Below are positions 42,601 to 50,291 of a stretch of DNA of 64,000 nucleotides, one piece after another. The stretch lies in contig NZ_SODP01000002.1 in assembly GCF_004365355.1 (NCBI RefSeq), forward strand, positions 1,981,846 through 2,045,845, read 5' to 3'. The stretch's first letter is position 1. Each line of letters opens with the position of its first letter. This DNA comes from Kribbella pratensis (GTDB taxonomy: Bacteria; Actinomycetota; Actinomycetes; Propionibacteriales; Kribbellaceae). The notes under the pieces were generated by a model that worked only from the letters and a program-made list of their open reading frames with translations, searched no databases and had not been told where the DNA came from. Both the position numbers and the translations under genes were made by a program.

Positions 42601-43284
42601 GGCGGGATGACATCGGTACCGCGCACGTACCGGACCGGTACGTCGGACGAGACGTGGTTCGGTCCCGTCGTACGCCCGGCTGCAGCGCCTGGTGTGCAGT
42701 CCACCCGGACCGGGGACCGGCTGTCACTGCGCATCCCTTCGTTTGTGGATGCGGGCGGGCACTACACGGTCGGCGAGACCACTGCGTCATCGGCGACCCT
42801 GTCCCGCAACGGTCAGGTCGTCGCCGAGCTGCCGGACGCGTGGGAGGACGTCATCACCTCCAGCGACGACGCGGCGTACAAGCTCGACCTGACCACGGAA
42901 CGCAAGGACACCGAGGGGGAGTGGAACTGGGGTACTCACACCGAGACCTCCTGGGAGTTCCGCTCGGCCAAGCAGCCTGACGACAAGGCTGTCGCGCTCC
43001 CGCTGCAACAGGTCAGCTACACGGTCCCGGTCGACCTGACCGGTCGCGTGGCAGCCCGTACGCACGCCATCAGTTTCGAATCGCCCCGGGCGACCTCGTT
43101 GCAGGCCTCGGCGTCGTACGACGAAGGCAAGACCTGGACCCGGCTCGTCGTGATCGGTGCCCTCGGCCACTACCTGGCCGTCGTACCGAACGCCCGTGAC
43201 ACGGTGTCGTTGAAGGTCGCCGCCACCGGTCCGAACGGCGCCAGGATCACCCAGACCGTGATCCGCGCGTACGGCGTGAAGTAG
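39655..43284 (+). CDS. Secreted S8 subtilisin-like serine protease, large
   Basis: A 1209-aa exported protease. The Sec signal peptide is MSPTRLTAATLAAMLTLGAL with cleavage near AGA-A. A propeptide of about 170 residues precedes the catalytic domain, in which D221 (VAVLDTGVD), H254 (GHGTHV) and S429 (GTSMATPHVAG) form the triad. A protease-associated-like insert follows around residues 790-840 (AKAGAAAVILVRPPDW), and beta-rich domains extend to the C-terminus. Large subtilases of this type are common in Kribbella and Streptomyces and digest extracellular protein. A GAAGGAGA ribosome-binding site fixes the start. It is convergent with the TrmB/LuxR-type regulator. Confidence 0.93.
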   Translation: MSPTRLTAATLAAMLTLGALSAIPAGAAPPTGSTALKTSAVTLITGDVVQLTDAGGGKKAATVTPAPGREGVSFHTIEVDGGLRVLPSDAVPYISTGVLDVDLFDVDELIADGYGSAASLPLIVKDTPGLRAEQNLAGTTTTRQLPSIGGRAVDAAKDQLPALWKSLKPATGARSLNSGITKIWLDGKVRPVLDKSVPQIGAPDAWKAGYEGTGVEVAVLDTGVDAAHPDLAGKVKESVDFSGSPSGTVDHFGHGTHVAATIAGTGAGAGGTRKGVAPKADLLVGKVLGDDGYGYDSWIIAGMEWAAAEGAKVVNMSLGGEATDGTDPLSQAVNDITAQTGTLFVVAAGNEGQDETVGTPGAAASALTVGAVDRNDQLAEFSSRGPRLGDAGLKPEITAPGVGIIAARAAGTIMGDPIDELYTSASGTSMATPHVAGAAALLAQQHPDWKADQLKNALVSTAKTQPEQTVYQQGAGRVDLTRAVAQKVTASGVADFGVQTAEAGTRTITYRNSADAPITLSLSIQVTNLDDKQPETDGFSLPATVTVPAHGSTDVPLALDPVKLGRGQYSGWIVATGPDGVVTHTAVGALRSGPKHKVTLRAVGLDGQPTGVPVISLFGDNSRSDVLAWIPDGESYTAEVEEGTYLLHSLVENSDPQDEQVSLFTDPNIVVSKDTEIVIDARKAVPITIETPKPSEQQAVLSYYVHRVYANGRSISHGVMHFSTVKQVNVTPTKPVKDGTFEFSSRWQLVAPLVQAAVPGVPGPLDINLLHQSPSYEGKKRFPLVYSDPSLKGVKGAVAVLDSSEDGWGNGSEHDQIVAAAKAGAAAVILVRPPDWSAWTVWRPVGDREPIPAMVTTSKDGHKLIDRARRGNATIDLTLTTSSPYLYDVQQVSTGSIPAKIDYKVTPANSARITTRYADNGGFNWAKEQRFGWRPWQEYSWNDAQRFVETPKVREEWVTSGDSLWQHRVHHLYTWDDMNPLAGGMTSVPRTYRTGTSDETWFGPVVRPAAAPGVQSTRTGDRLSLRIPSFVDAGGHYTVGETTASSATLSRNGQVVAELPDAWEDVITSSDDAAYKLDLTTERKDTEGEWNWGTHTETSWEFRSAKQPDDKAVALPLQQVSYTVPVDLTGRVAARTHAISFESPRATSLQASASYDEGKTWTRLVVIGALGHYLAVVPNARDTVSLKVAATGPNGARITQTVIRAYGVK

Positions 43285-43287
43285 CGC

Positions 43288-44271
43288 TCAGAGCCAGTTG
43301 CGCTTCGCCGCCTGGAACGCCAGACCGGTCCTGGTATCTACACCTGCCAGAGCCATCAGGCGATCCAGGCGGCGTTGCACTGTCCGCCGGCTGATGCCCA
43401 GCTGCGTCGCGATCGACTTGTCCGGCACCCCGGCGACCAGTAGTGAGAGCAGCAGCCGCTCGGAGTCGTCCAGTCCTTCCACCGGCTGGTCGTCATCGGG
43501 CTGGAGCCGCACCGGCGTCGCCAGCTCCCAGTAGCTCTCGAAGAGCGCCAGCAGCGCGTCCAGGAGCTGGCCGCGGTTGATGATCGCGGCAGACGGTTCT
43601 CCGATGCTCTCGTCGTCGCGGACCAGCGGGCAGATCGCGGTCGACCGGTCCACGATCGCGATCCGCACCGGCAGCGTCGGCAGTACCCGGGCTTCCTCGC
43701 CCCAGCTGACCCCCTCGGCGATCGAGTCGAGCTCACCGGGCGTCTCGATCAGAGCCCGTTCGTAGATGGCGCGGTACCGCACGCCGCGCGACAGAGCGCC
43801 GTACTCCTCGGTGTTGTCGGCGCCCTGCATCGCCAGCGGGTTCGCGCGACAGAACCAGAGGATTTCCTCGCGGGCCGCGTTCTGCAGGTCGCGCAGCCGT
43901 TCCCGGAGCGTGGTGGCGCCGACGATCACCTCGACCAGGTGGTGTGCATCCCGGCGGCTCGCGCTCGCCCGGAACTCTTCGCTCAGCGCGGCCACGGTCT
44001 TCCGGGCGGCCTCGAGCGACTCCTGGCGGCGCAGCAGCGTCGTACCGAAGGCCACATCCGGCGGCAGCGGGCTGAACACCGGCTCGTCCGCCGCCTGGAC
44101 TGTGACCAGCCCCTTCGCCTGCAAGCGCTGCAGCACCTCGTCGGCCTCGTGCTGCGGGAGCTCGGCGACCTCGGCGAGCTCCGCGGCCCGCGCGGCGGAC
44201 AGGCCGACCAGCAGCCGGTACGTCTGCTCCTCCCGCGCATCGAGTAACGAGCCGTCCTGCATCCGCCCCAC
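43288..44271 (-). CDS. TrmB-like regulator with LuxR-type C-terminal helix-turn-helix
   Basis: A 327-aa protein. An N-terminal winged helix (AELAEVAELPQHEADEVLQR) resembles TrmB/sugar-type regulators, the middle (residues about 90-240) is a helical-plus-PLD-like sensor region, and the C-terminus is a LuxR helix-turn-helix (LLLSLLVAGVPDKSIATQLG, ISRRTVQRRLDRLMALAGV). This arrangement is widespread in actinobacteria beside secreted subtilase genes, and the adjacency here (3-base gap, convergent) repeats that association. It probably controls the protease or a nearby membrane gene. A second ATG nine bases in is an alternative start. Confidence 0.85.
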   Translation of the reverse strand: MGRMQDGSLLDAREEQTYRLLVGLSAARAAELAEVAELPQHEADEVLQRLQAKGLVTVQAADEPVFSPLPPDVAFGTTLLRRQESLEAARKTVAALSEEFRASASRRDAHHLVEVIVGATTLRERLRDLQNAAREEILWFCRANPLAMQGADNTEEYGALSRGVRYRAIYERALIETPGELDSIAEGVSWGEEARVLPTLPVRIAIVDRSTAICPLVRDDESIGEPSAAIINRGQLLDALLALFESYWELATPVRLQPDDDQPVEGLDDSERLLLSLLVAGVPDKSIATQLGISRRTVQRRLDRLMALAGVDTRTGLAFQAAKRNWL

Positions 44272-44431
44272 CTCCGGGCCCCACCCTTTCAGGAATCCGG
44301 GCCTTTCCTATTGGCACTGTCCAGCCACGACACTCCCGTGCCATCACGGAAAGGCTGAGGGGCCGTCACTTTCGGGTCAGACGCCAGCGGAACTCGCCGC
44401 CGCCGAGCCCACCGCCCTGGAGAAAGAACCG

Positions 44432-44611
44432 ATGATGAGCATGACCGACTACGCCGGGATCGCCGGCCTGATCGCCGCGGCCGCAGTCGCCATCTGGATG
44501 CTGCGCAACCACCGGACCATCGCCCCGACCGCCCGGCACCGAGGGGCGCCTACCCTGCGGCTGCCGCGACCGACGCACCCGGAGCGCGCTTCTTCGCGTG
44601 GTAGTAGGTAA
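44432..44611 (+). CDS. Possible small single-pass membrane protein
   Basis: A 59-aa frame beginning MMSMTDYAGIAGLIAAAAVA, with one clear membrane helix (about residues 8-24) and a basic tail. A GGAGAAAG ribosome-binding site sits six bases before ATG 44432. The end is antisense to the C-terminus of the following ABC permease gene (62-base overlap). It could encode a small membrane regulator, but the coding evidence is only the ribosome-binding site and hydrophobic profile. Confidence 0.35.
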   Translation: MMSMTDYAGIAGLIAAAAVAIWMLRNHRTIAPTARHRGAPTLRLPRPTHPERASSRGSR

Positions 44612-46385
44612 GCCCGCCGAACGCGTACATCGACAGGCCCAACGCGGCCATCAGCACGATCACTACCCACTGCCACGGTCCGGTCTGGTAGAGCGCCAGG
44701 AACCAGGACCGCGTGTCGTCGTTCCCGGTCAGCTTGAAGATCGCCGGTACGACGGCCTGCGGGAACAGCGGGATCGCCGCGAACCCGAGGCACAGTCCCG
44801 CCATGGTCCGCTTCCACTTGGGCAGTGCGTCGAGCCCCGCGGTCTTCCTCGCCTGCTCCGCGGGCGATCGGCCATGCCTGAGCAGCGTCAGGAGCTCGGG
44901 ACCACGCCGATCGAGACGCCGGATCGCCAGCCGGCCGAAGTACCACCACGCGAGTACGCCGGACAGCACTCCGATCGGCACGCCCCACCAGCCGACGTTG
45001 AGCGCCGCGATCAGAGCCGGTGCACAGGTCGACGCGACCAGCACGAGCATCACGTAGACGATGCCCATCGTCTCGCCCTCGTTCTCACCGGAGTTCAGCG
45101 GATTGCCGGACCGCTTGTGCGCATCTGTCGTCGGTACGGCGGCGTAGACCGAACTTGCCACGACCAGACCGGCCGCACCCCCGAGCAGTGCGGGCAGCAC
45201 GCTCAGCACGAGCGGCCAGGCGCCGGCGTAGCCGGACCACCAGGTCAGCAACAGCGTGATGACCAGCGTGATCGGACCGAAGACGAGTAAGAACGCGCGC
45301 TGGCGGGCGCGCACATCCGGCCCATTGGCGCCGGGCGTCATCAGTGTGGTCCACAGCGCCGTACCGTCTGCGCCGTACAGGTTGGCGGACATCGCAGCGG
45401 CCATCACGACGGCGGCCGGACCGGCCCACGGCAGCATCGCCTTCCAACCGAGCGCCAGCGGCATCATGCAGAAGAACAGGCCGTAGCTGATCGCGAAGAC
45501 CGCCTTGTGTCCGTAGAGCAGGTCGCGGGTCCACGAGCGCAGTTCCTTCGCACCTGCACCACTCCGCGGATTGGTCCCGCCCAGCGGGCGTCGTACCTTG
45601 CCGCCGGCTCTCGACGCAGTTGTCCGGCGCACCAGCAGCGCCGACCAAGCCACGAGCATCACCACACCCAGCACGACCAGTCCGGCCAGTGCCGCGAGGA
45701 CTCTGGGCCAGTCACCGCGTCCGGCCGCTTCTACAGCCACCAGACCCCAGCCAGACGGCGCGATCCGCGCTGCCCTGGCCATCGTGCCCTGTACGTCGGT
45801 GGACACGAACGCCACGATCAGCGCCCAGCCCTGCGCCGTGAACGCGAGGATGAACGCGTTCACCAGCGCCGCGATCACCGCACCGGCTCGCACCTGCAGC
45901 AGTACGCCGTACACCGCGACGGCGAGCCGGGATGCGAGGATGAAGCAGAAGAGCTGGAGTAGTAGTGCCGGCACTGCAACCAGAGCGGCGACGACGTTCG
46001 CTCCTGCGATGACGAGGCTGTGCAGGGCGATCAGGCTGATGATCGGTGCGACGCCGGCCAACGCAGCCACCAGCAGTCCGGTGGAGAGCGTCCGCGGCGA
46101 CAGCGGCATCATCGTGAAGTACTCCGGCTTGAGCGTCTCGTCGCCACCGCCCGCGAACAGCGGACCGACCACCCAGCCGAGCATCCAGACCGCGAGCACC
46201 ACGGCCAGTACGTCGGTGTCGCCCTTCACCGCGACCCAGATCGTTCCGCCCGCGAGCACCAGGCCGACGAACCCGCCGGTGACGATCCAGGTCAGCCGGA
46301 GCTGGTCCTGCAGCGCATGCCGGAACGCGGCCAGCCGCATCCGGACCAGCGTGTGGGACGTGTTGTACGTCAGTGCGAGAGCCAC
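44550..46385 (-). CDS. ABC-2-type transporter permease, large
   Basis: A protein of about 611 aa with roughly 14 hydrophobic segments in two groups, separated by a cytosolic loop (RRTTASRAGGKVRRPLGGTN). The start at GTG 46385 overlaps the ATPase gene by 16 bases; a later ATG at 46340 (MRLAAFRHALQDQLRLTW) is possible, but homologous permeases usually retain a few residues before the HTLVRM segment. Together with the ATPase it forms a two-gene exporter of the type that often transports peptides, antibiotics or lipids. The substrate is not recognisable. Confidence 0.82.
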   Translation of the reverse strand: MALALTYNTSHTLVRMRLAAFRHALQDQLRLTWIVTGGFVGLVLAGGTIWVAVKGDTDVLAVVLAVWMLGWVVGPLFAGGGDETLKPEYFTMMPLSPRTLSTGLLVAALAGVAPIISLIALHSLVIAGANVVAALVAVPALLLQLFCFILASRLAVAVYGVLLQVRAGAVIAALVNAFILAFTAQGWALIVAFVSTDVQGTMARAARIAPSGWGLVAVEAAGRGDWPRVLAALAGLVVLGVVMLVAWSALLVRRTTASRAGGKVRRPLGGTNPRSGAGAKELRSWTRDLLYGHKAVFAISYGLFFCMMPLALGWKAMLPWAGPAAVVMAAAMSANLYGADGTALWTTLMTPGANGPDVRARQRAFLLVFGPITLVITLLLTWWSGYAGAWPLVLSVLPALLGGAAGLVVASSVYAAVPTTDAHKRSGNPLNSGENEGETMGIVYVMLVLVASTCAPALIAALNVGWWGVPIGVLSGVLAWWYFGRLAIRRLDRRGPELLTLLRHGRSPAEQARKTAGLDALPKWKRTMAGLCLGFAAIPLFPQAVVPAIFKLTGNDDTRSWFLALYQTGPWQWVVIVLMAALGLSMYAFGGLTYYHAKKRAPGASVAAAAG

Positions 46386-47125
46386 GTCAGGCCGTCCGCT
46401 CCACGCGTCGACGCGCCGACCAGCGACACGAACGCATCCTCCAGCGTGCCGCCGGCCCGCACCTCCGAAACGGTGCCTGCGGCAACTACCTTGCCGTCCG
46501 CGACCACCGCGACGCGATCGCACAGCTGCTCGACCAACGCCATCACATGACTCGACATCACCACCGAGCCGCCGCCGGCGATGAACCGGTGCAGGATGGT
46601 CCGGATCGTCGCCGCCGACACCGGATCGACCGCCTCGAAGGGCTCGTCCAGCACCAGCAAGCGCGGCGCGTGCAGCAGCGCGACCGCGAGGCCGAGCTTC
46701 TTCCGCATTCCGGTGGAGTACCCGATGACCTGCTTGTCGTCCTCGTGATCGAGCTCGAGCACCTCCAGCAACTCGGCGGTCCGCCGCCCGACCTCGTCCT
46801 CGGGCAACCCCCGCAACAGACCGAGGTACGTCAGCACCTCCCGCCCGGTCAGCCGCTCCGGCATCCCCAGCCCGTCCGGCAGCACCCCGACCAGAGCTTT
46901 CGCCTTCGTCGGCTCCCGCCAGACATCCACTCCGAAGATCCGCGCCGTACCGCCGTCGGGCCGCAACAGACCGACCGCCATCGACAACGACGTCGTCTTC
47001 CCGGCCCCGTTCGGCCCCAGCACCCCGAAGAACGACCCACTCGGCACGCTCAGGCTCAGCTCGTCAACCGCCCGCTCGTCCCCGAACACCTTGGTCAGCC
47101 CCACGAGCTCGAGTGCTTGCTCCAT
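46370..47125 (-). CDS. ABC transporter ATPase
   Basis: A 251-aa ATPase: Walker A GPNGAGKTT, Walker B LLVLDEPFEAVDP and the H-loop VVMSSHVMALVEQ. The signature is YSTGMRKKLGLA rather than LSGGQ, as in the EcsA/YxlF exporter branch. ATG 47125 (MEQALELVGLTKVFG) is chosen; the open frame continues upstream into the tRNA region and is not coding there. It overlaps the permease by 16 bases and provides energy for that exporter. Confidence 0.9.
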   Translation of the reverse strand: MEQALELVGLTKVFGDERAVDELSLSVPSGSFFGVLGPNGAGKTTSLSMAVGLLRPDGGTARIFGVDVWREPTKAKALVGVLPDGLGMPERLTGREVLTYLGLLRGLPEDEVGRRTAELLEVLELDHEDDKQVIGYSTGMRKKLGLAVALLHAPRLLVLDEPFEAVDPVSAATIRTILHRFIAGGGSVVMSSHVMALVEQLCDRVAVVADGKVVAAGTVSEVRAGGTLEDAFVSLVGASTRGADGLTWLSH

Positions 47126-47284
47126 GCCGAACACTTTCCCACCGGGCACCGTCACCGGACGTCCCCCGGACGGCTGATGGTCCCCATCCGCCAGATGGCC
47201 CCCGGCTACCTTCCGTAGCGGGAGTGACGGGCGACACAGCCCGGGAAAGAAAAAGTCCCGGTCGATCGACCGGGACATTCTTTG

Positions 47285-47368
47285 TGCGCGAGGGGGGAGT
47301 TGAACCCCCACGCCCTTTCGGGCACACGGACCTGAACCGTGCGCGTCTGCCTATTCCGCCACCCGCGC
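47285..47368 (-). tRNA. tRNA-Leu (CAG)
   Basis: An 84-base cloverleaf on the minus strand. The acceptor stem pairs GCGCGGG with CTCGCGC (one G-U), the anticodon arm is CACGG-TTCAGGT-CCGTG with anticodon CAG, and the T arm is GGGGG-TTCAACT-CCCCC. The long variable arm (TGCCCGAAAGGGCG region) fits a class II leucine tRNA. The 3' CCA is not encoded. Confidence 0.93.
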
Positions 47369-47435
47369 GCAGTCGCCGGATGCTGCTCCCGGCGACGAGA
47401 AGGAACATTAGCACGGGTTGTCCGGGTGCTTCACA

Positions 47436-47466
47436 TTGCGGGTTCGGTCGAACCTCCCGATACGAT
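47436..47466 (+). promoter_or_regulatory. Possible promoter of the fhaA-pbpA operon
   Basis: TTGCGG at 47436 and TACGAT at 47461 are spaced 19 bases apart, about 70 bases before the fhaA start, in the gap after the tRNA. The match is moderate and spacing slightly long. No other sigma-70-like pair stands out in this gap. Confidence 0.35.
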
Positions 47467-47538
47467 CGATCGTCGTACCCGGTGTGTCCGCCTCGACCGG
47501 TGGACGATCTTTGGCGTACCGACCGTGGAGGAGGAGGC

Positions 47539-48381
47539 GTGCGACCGCTACAGCGCTTCGAGCGACGCTTGGAAGGCATTGTCAGCGGTGTCTTCGCGCG
47601 CGCTTTCAAGGGTGATGTCGAGCCGATCGAACTCGCGGCGGCTCTCAAGCGTGAGATCGACAACACCGCGCGGATCCTGTCCCGGGACCGGCGGCTGGTG
47701 CCGAACCACTTCGTCATCGAGCTCGGTCCGGACGACTTCGAGCGGCTGAACGCCTACGGCCGGACCCTGAACCACGAGCTCGCCAACGAGCTCCGGGACC
47801 ACGCCGACATCCAGCGGTACACGTTCTCCGGGCCGATCGACATCGAGCTGGTTCAGCAGGACGACCTCCCGACCGGTAAGTTCCGGGTGGTCAGCGAGAC
47901 GGTCGGGACGCCACAGCGTCGCCCGGCCGCCTACCAGCAGCCCGAGCCCCAGCCCTACCAGCAGGAGCCCTACGTGCCGCCCGAGCCGGTCAGCCCGCCG
48001 CAGCCCCAGTACCAGCCGCAGTACGAGCCGCAGCCGTCCCCGCGCCGCGGTCACCCGCAGGTGATGCTCGAGGTGAACGGGCGTCGCCGCCCGGTCAACC
48101 CGCCCGGCGTCGTGCTCGGCCGCGGTACCGACGCGGACATCCAGATCAACGACCCTGGCGTGTCCCGGCGGCACGCCGAGATCCGGCTGATGCCGGAGGG
48201 CCCGGACGGTATCCGGGTCGTGCTGGTCGATCTCGGCTCCACCAACGGCACGCTGGTGAACGGCCGCCGCAGCACCGAGGCGGAACTGGTCGACGGTTCG
48301 ACGGTGCGGATCGGCAACACGACGATGACCCTGCGTCTGGCGGACGAGCCGATGGCCCAGCCGCCGAGCAGCGGGTGGTGA
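47539..48381 (+). CDS. fhaA: FhaA: DUF3662 and FHA-domain protein
   Basis: A 280-aa protein. Residues 1-125 form the DUF3662 domain (GIVSGVFARAFKGDVEPIEL), followed by a Pro/Gln/Tyr-rich linker (QPEPQPYQQEPYVPPEPVSP) and a C-terminal forkhead-associated domain with GRGTDADIQI, SRRHAEI and DLGSTNGT motifs that bind phosphothreonine. GTG 47539 is the start, with GGAGGAGG before it. In mycobacteria FhaA is phosphorylated by PknB and binds the cell-wall flippase regulator MviN. It heads the fhaA-fhaB-pstP-rodA-pbpA operon. Confidence 0.93.
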   Translation: MRPLQRFERRLEGIVSGVFARAFKGDVEPIELAAALKREIDNTARILSRDRRLVPNHFVIELGPDDFERLNAYGRTLNHELANELRDHADIQRYTFSGPIDIELVQQDDLPTGKFRVVSETVGTPQRRPAAYQQPEPQPYQQEPYVPPEPVSPPQPQYQPQYEPQPSPRRGHPQVMLEVNGRRRPVNPPGVVLGRGTDADIQINDPGVSRRHAEIRLMPEGPDGIRVVLVDLGSTNGTLVNGRRSTEAELVDGSTVRIGNTTMTLRLADEPMAQPPSSGW

Positions 48382-48391
48382 CCGGAAGTCC

Positions 48392-48874
48392 ATGTCGGAA
48401 CTGACCCTGACCCTGATCAAACTGGGGTTCCTGGCCCTGTTGTGGATGTTCGTCCTCGCGGTGCTGTCCGTGATCAGGTCCGACCTGTTCGGAGCGAAGG
48501 TGGACAGCCGGGCCGCGGCGGCCGTCGCGCCGCAGAACACCCGGACGCCGAAGGCCGTCAAGCCGGCCAAGAAGCGCAAGGGCCTGCCCGCGTCGGTGAC
48601 GATCGCGGACGGGCCGCAGGCCGGTGTCGGCGCCTCGCTGACCGAGGAGCCGGTGATCATCGGCCGCGGTTCGGACTGCCAGATCCGGCTCGACGACGAC
48701 TACTCCTCCACCCGGCACGCCCGGTTGTTCCTGTCCGAGGGCCAGTGGTGGGTCGAGGATCTCGGCTCCACCAACGGCACGTACCTTGACGGCCAGCGGG
48801 TCACCCGCCCGGTCCCGGCCGAGATCGGCGGTTCGATCCGGATCGGCCGGACGACGCTGAACATCGCGAAGTAG
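48392..48874 (+). CDS. fhaB: FhaB: membrane-anchored FHA-domain protein
   Basis: A 160-aa protein with one N-terminal membrane helix (LIKLGFLALLWMFVLAVLSV), a basic linker (TPKAVKPAKKRKG) and a C-terminal FHA domain (IIGRGSDCQIRLDDDYSSTR, LGSTNGTYLDGQRV). It corresponds to FhaB/FipA, which binds phosphothreonine on division proteins such as FtsZ and FtsQ. It lies between fhaA and pstP with 10-base gaps on either side. Confidence 0.93.
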   Translation: MSELTLTLIKLGFLALLWMFVLAVLSVIRSDLFGAKVDSRAAAAVAPQNTRTPKAVKPAKKRKGLPASVTIADGPQAGVGASLTEEPVIIGRGSDCQIRLDDDYSSTRHARLFLSEGQWWVEDLGSTNGTYLDGQRVTRPVPAEIGGSIRIGRTTLNIAK

Positions 48875-48884
48875 GCCTGCCTCG

Positions 48885-50291
48885 ATGACCCTCTCGCTCG
48901 ACTACGCCACACTGTCCGACGTCGGACGCGTGCGCCGCAACAACGAGGACTCGGCGTACGCCGGTCCGCACCTGCTGCTGCTCGCCGACGGAATGGGCGG
49001 CGCCGCGGCCGGTGAGGTCGCCAGCGCGGCGGCGGTCCAGGTGATCCGGCGGCTGGACACCGCCGAGATCGGCGGCGAGGACATGATCGAGGCGCTGGCC
49101 GGCGCGGTCCACCGGGCCAACGAGCGGCTGTCCGAGCTGGTCGAGGAGGACCCCGAGCGCGAGGGCATGGGCTCGACCGTCACCGCGCTGATGTTCGACG
49201 GCAAACAGCTCGGACTAGCGCACCTCGGCGACTCCCGCGCCTACCGGATGCGCGACGGAGTGCTGTACCAGCTGAGCCACGACCACACCTTCGTGCAGTC
49301 GCTGGTCGACGAGGGCCGGATCTCCCAGGAGGAGGCCTTCTCCCACCCGCACCGCAACCTGATCCTGCGCGTGCTCGACGGCCGCCCAGACTCCGATCCG
49401 GACCTGGAGATCCTCGACGTCCAGGCCGGCGACCGGCTGATGCTGTGCAGCGACGGACTGCCCGACTACGTGAGCGACGAGGTGATCGCCGCCTCGATGG
49501 CCTCCGGTACGCCGGACTCCGTCGTCGTCGAGCTGATCACACACGCGCTCGAGGCAGGCTCGAACGACAACGTCACCTGCGTGGTCGCCGACGTCGTCGA
49601 GACGGAGCCCTCGAGCGGCGTCCAGCCGCAGCTGGTGGGTGCGGCCGCCGAGCTGGCCCAGGGCAGCACGGGCCGCGGCGAGCCGACGGTCGCGCTCCGC
49701 ACCGGCGGCAGCGGGCACGGCGGCGGTGGCCACGGCGCCGCCCTCGACCCGGAGGAGCTTCGGTACGCACCGCGTCCGCCGAAGCGGTTCCCCTGGCTGC
49801 GGCGGATCGCCGTACTCGTGATCATCCTCGGGCTGATCGGCGGCGGCGGCTGGTTCGCGTACAGCTGGACCCAGAAGCAGTACTACGTCGGCTCCGACGG
49901 CGACTACGTGGCGATCTTCAAGGGTGTCGAGGCGGACCTTCCGGGGCTCGACCTGTCGAAGGTGTACGAGCGCCAATCCCTGCAGGTCGACAAGCTCCCG
50001 ACGTACAGCCGGGAGCAGGTGGAGGGCAACATCCAGGCGGACAACCTGGCCGGCGCCCGGTCGATCGTCGCCGAGCTGCAGCAGACCGCTGCCGAGTGCG
50101 CCGCGAAGACCAAGCCGACCCCCACTCCGACACCGAAGCCGAGTACGCCTGTGTCGAAACCCCCGGTGTCGAAGCCGCCCGTCTCCAAGCCGCCGGTGAC
50201 GACTCCGGTCGTGCACCCGTCGACGACGCCGACCAGCCCGGGCGGTACGACCACGCCGGGCAGCCCGGACGACTGCGACGGAGTCCGATGA
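48885..50291 (+). CDS. pstP: PstP: PPM-type Ser/Thr protein phosphatase
   Basis: A 468-aa membrane phosphatase. The N-terminal 240 residues are a PP2C domain with RRNNEDSAY, ADGMGGAAAG (D35), HLGDSRAYR, CSDGLPDYV and SNDNVTCVV metal-site motifs. One membrane helix at about 308-330 (LVIILGLIGGGGWFAY) is followed by an outer region ending in Pro/Thr/Ser-rich repeats (SKPPVSKPPVSKPPVTTP). It dephosphorylates PknA/PknB targets. The gene overlaps rodA by four bases. Confidence 0.95.
   Translation: MTLSLDYATLSDVGRVRRNNEDSAYAGPHLLLLADGMGGAAAGEVASAAAVQVIRRLDTAEIGGEDMIEALAGAVHRANERLSELVEEDPEREGMGSTVTALMFDGKQLGLAHLGDSRAYRMRDGVLYQLSHDHTFVQSLVDEGRISQEEAFSHPHRNLILRVLDGRPDSDPDLEILDVQAGDRLMLCSDGLPDYVSDEVIAASMASGTPDSVVVELITHALEAGSNDNVTCVVADVVETEPSSGVQPQLVGAAAELAQGSTGRGEPTVALRTGGSGHGGGGHGAALDPEELRYAPRPPKRFPWLRRIAVLVIILGLIGGGGWFAYSWTQKQYYVGSDGDYVAIFKGVEADLPGLDLSKVYERQSLQVDKLPTYSREQVEGNIQADNLAGARSIVAELQQTAAECAAKTKPTPTPTPKPSTPVSKPPVSKPPVSKPPVTTPVVHPSTTPTSPGGTTTPGSPDDCDGVR

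Noticed and set aside
44432..44611. Small hydrophobic frame as a certain gene
   Set aside because: Kept only as a low-confidence feature; its end is antisense to the permease gene and it lacks homologues I can name.
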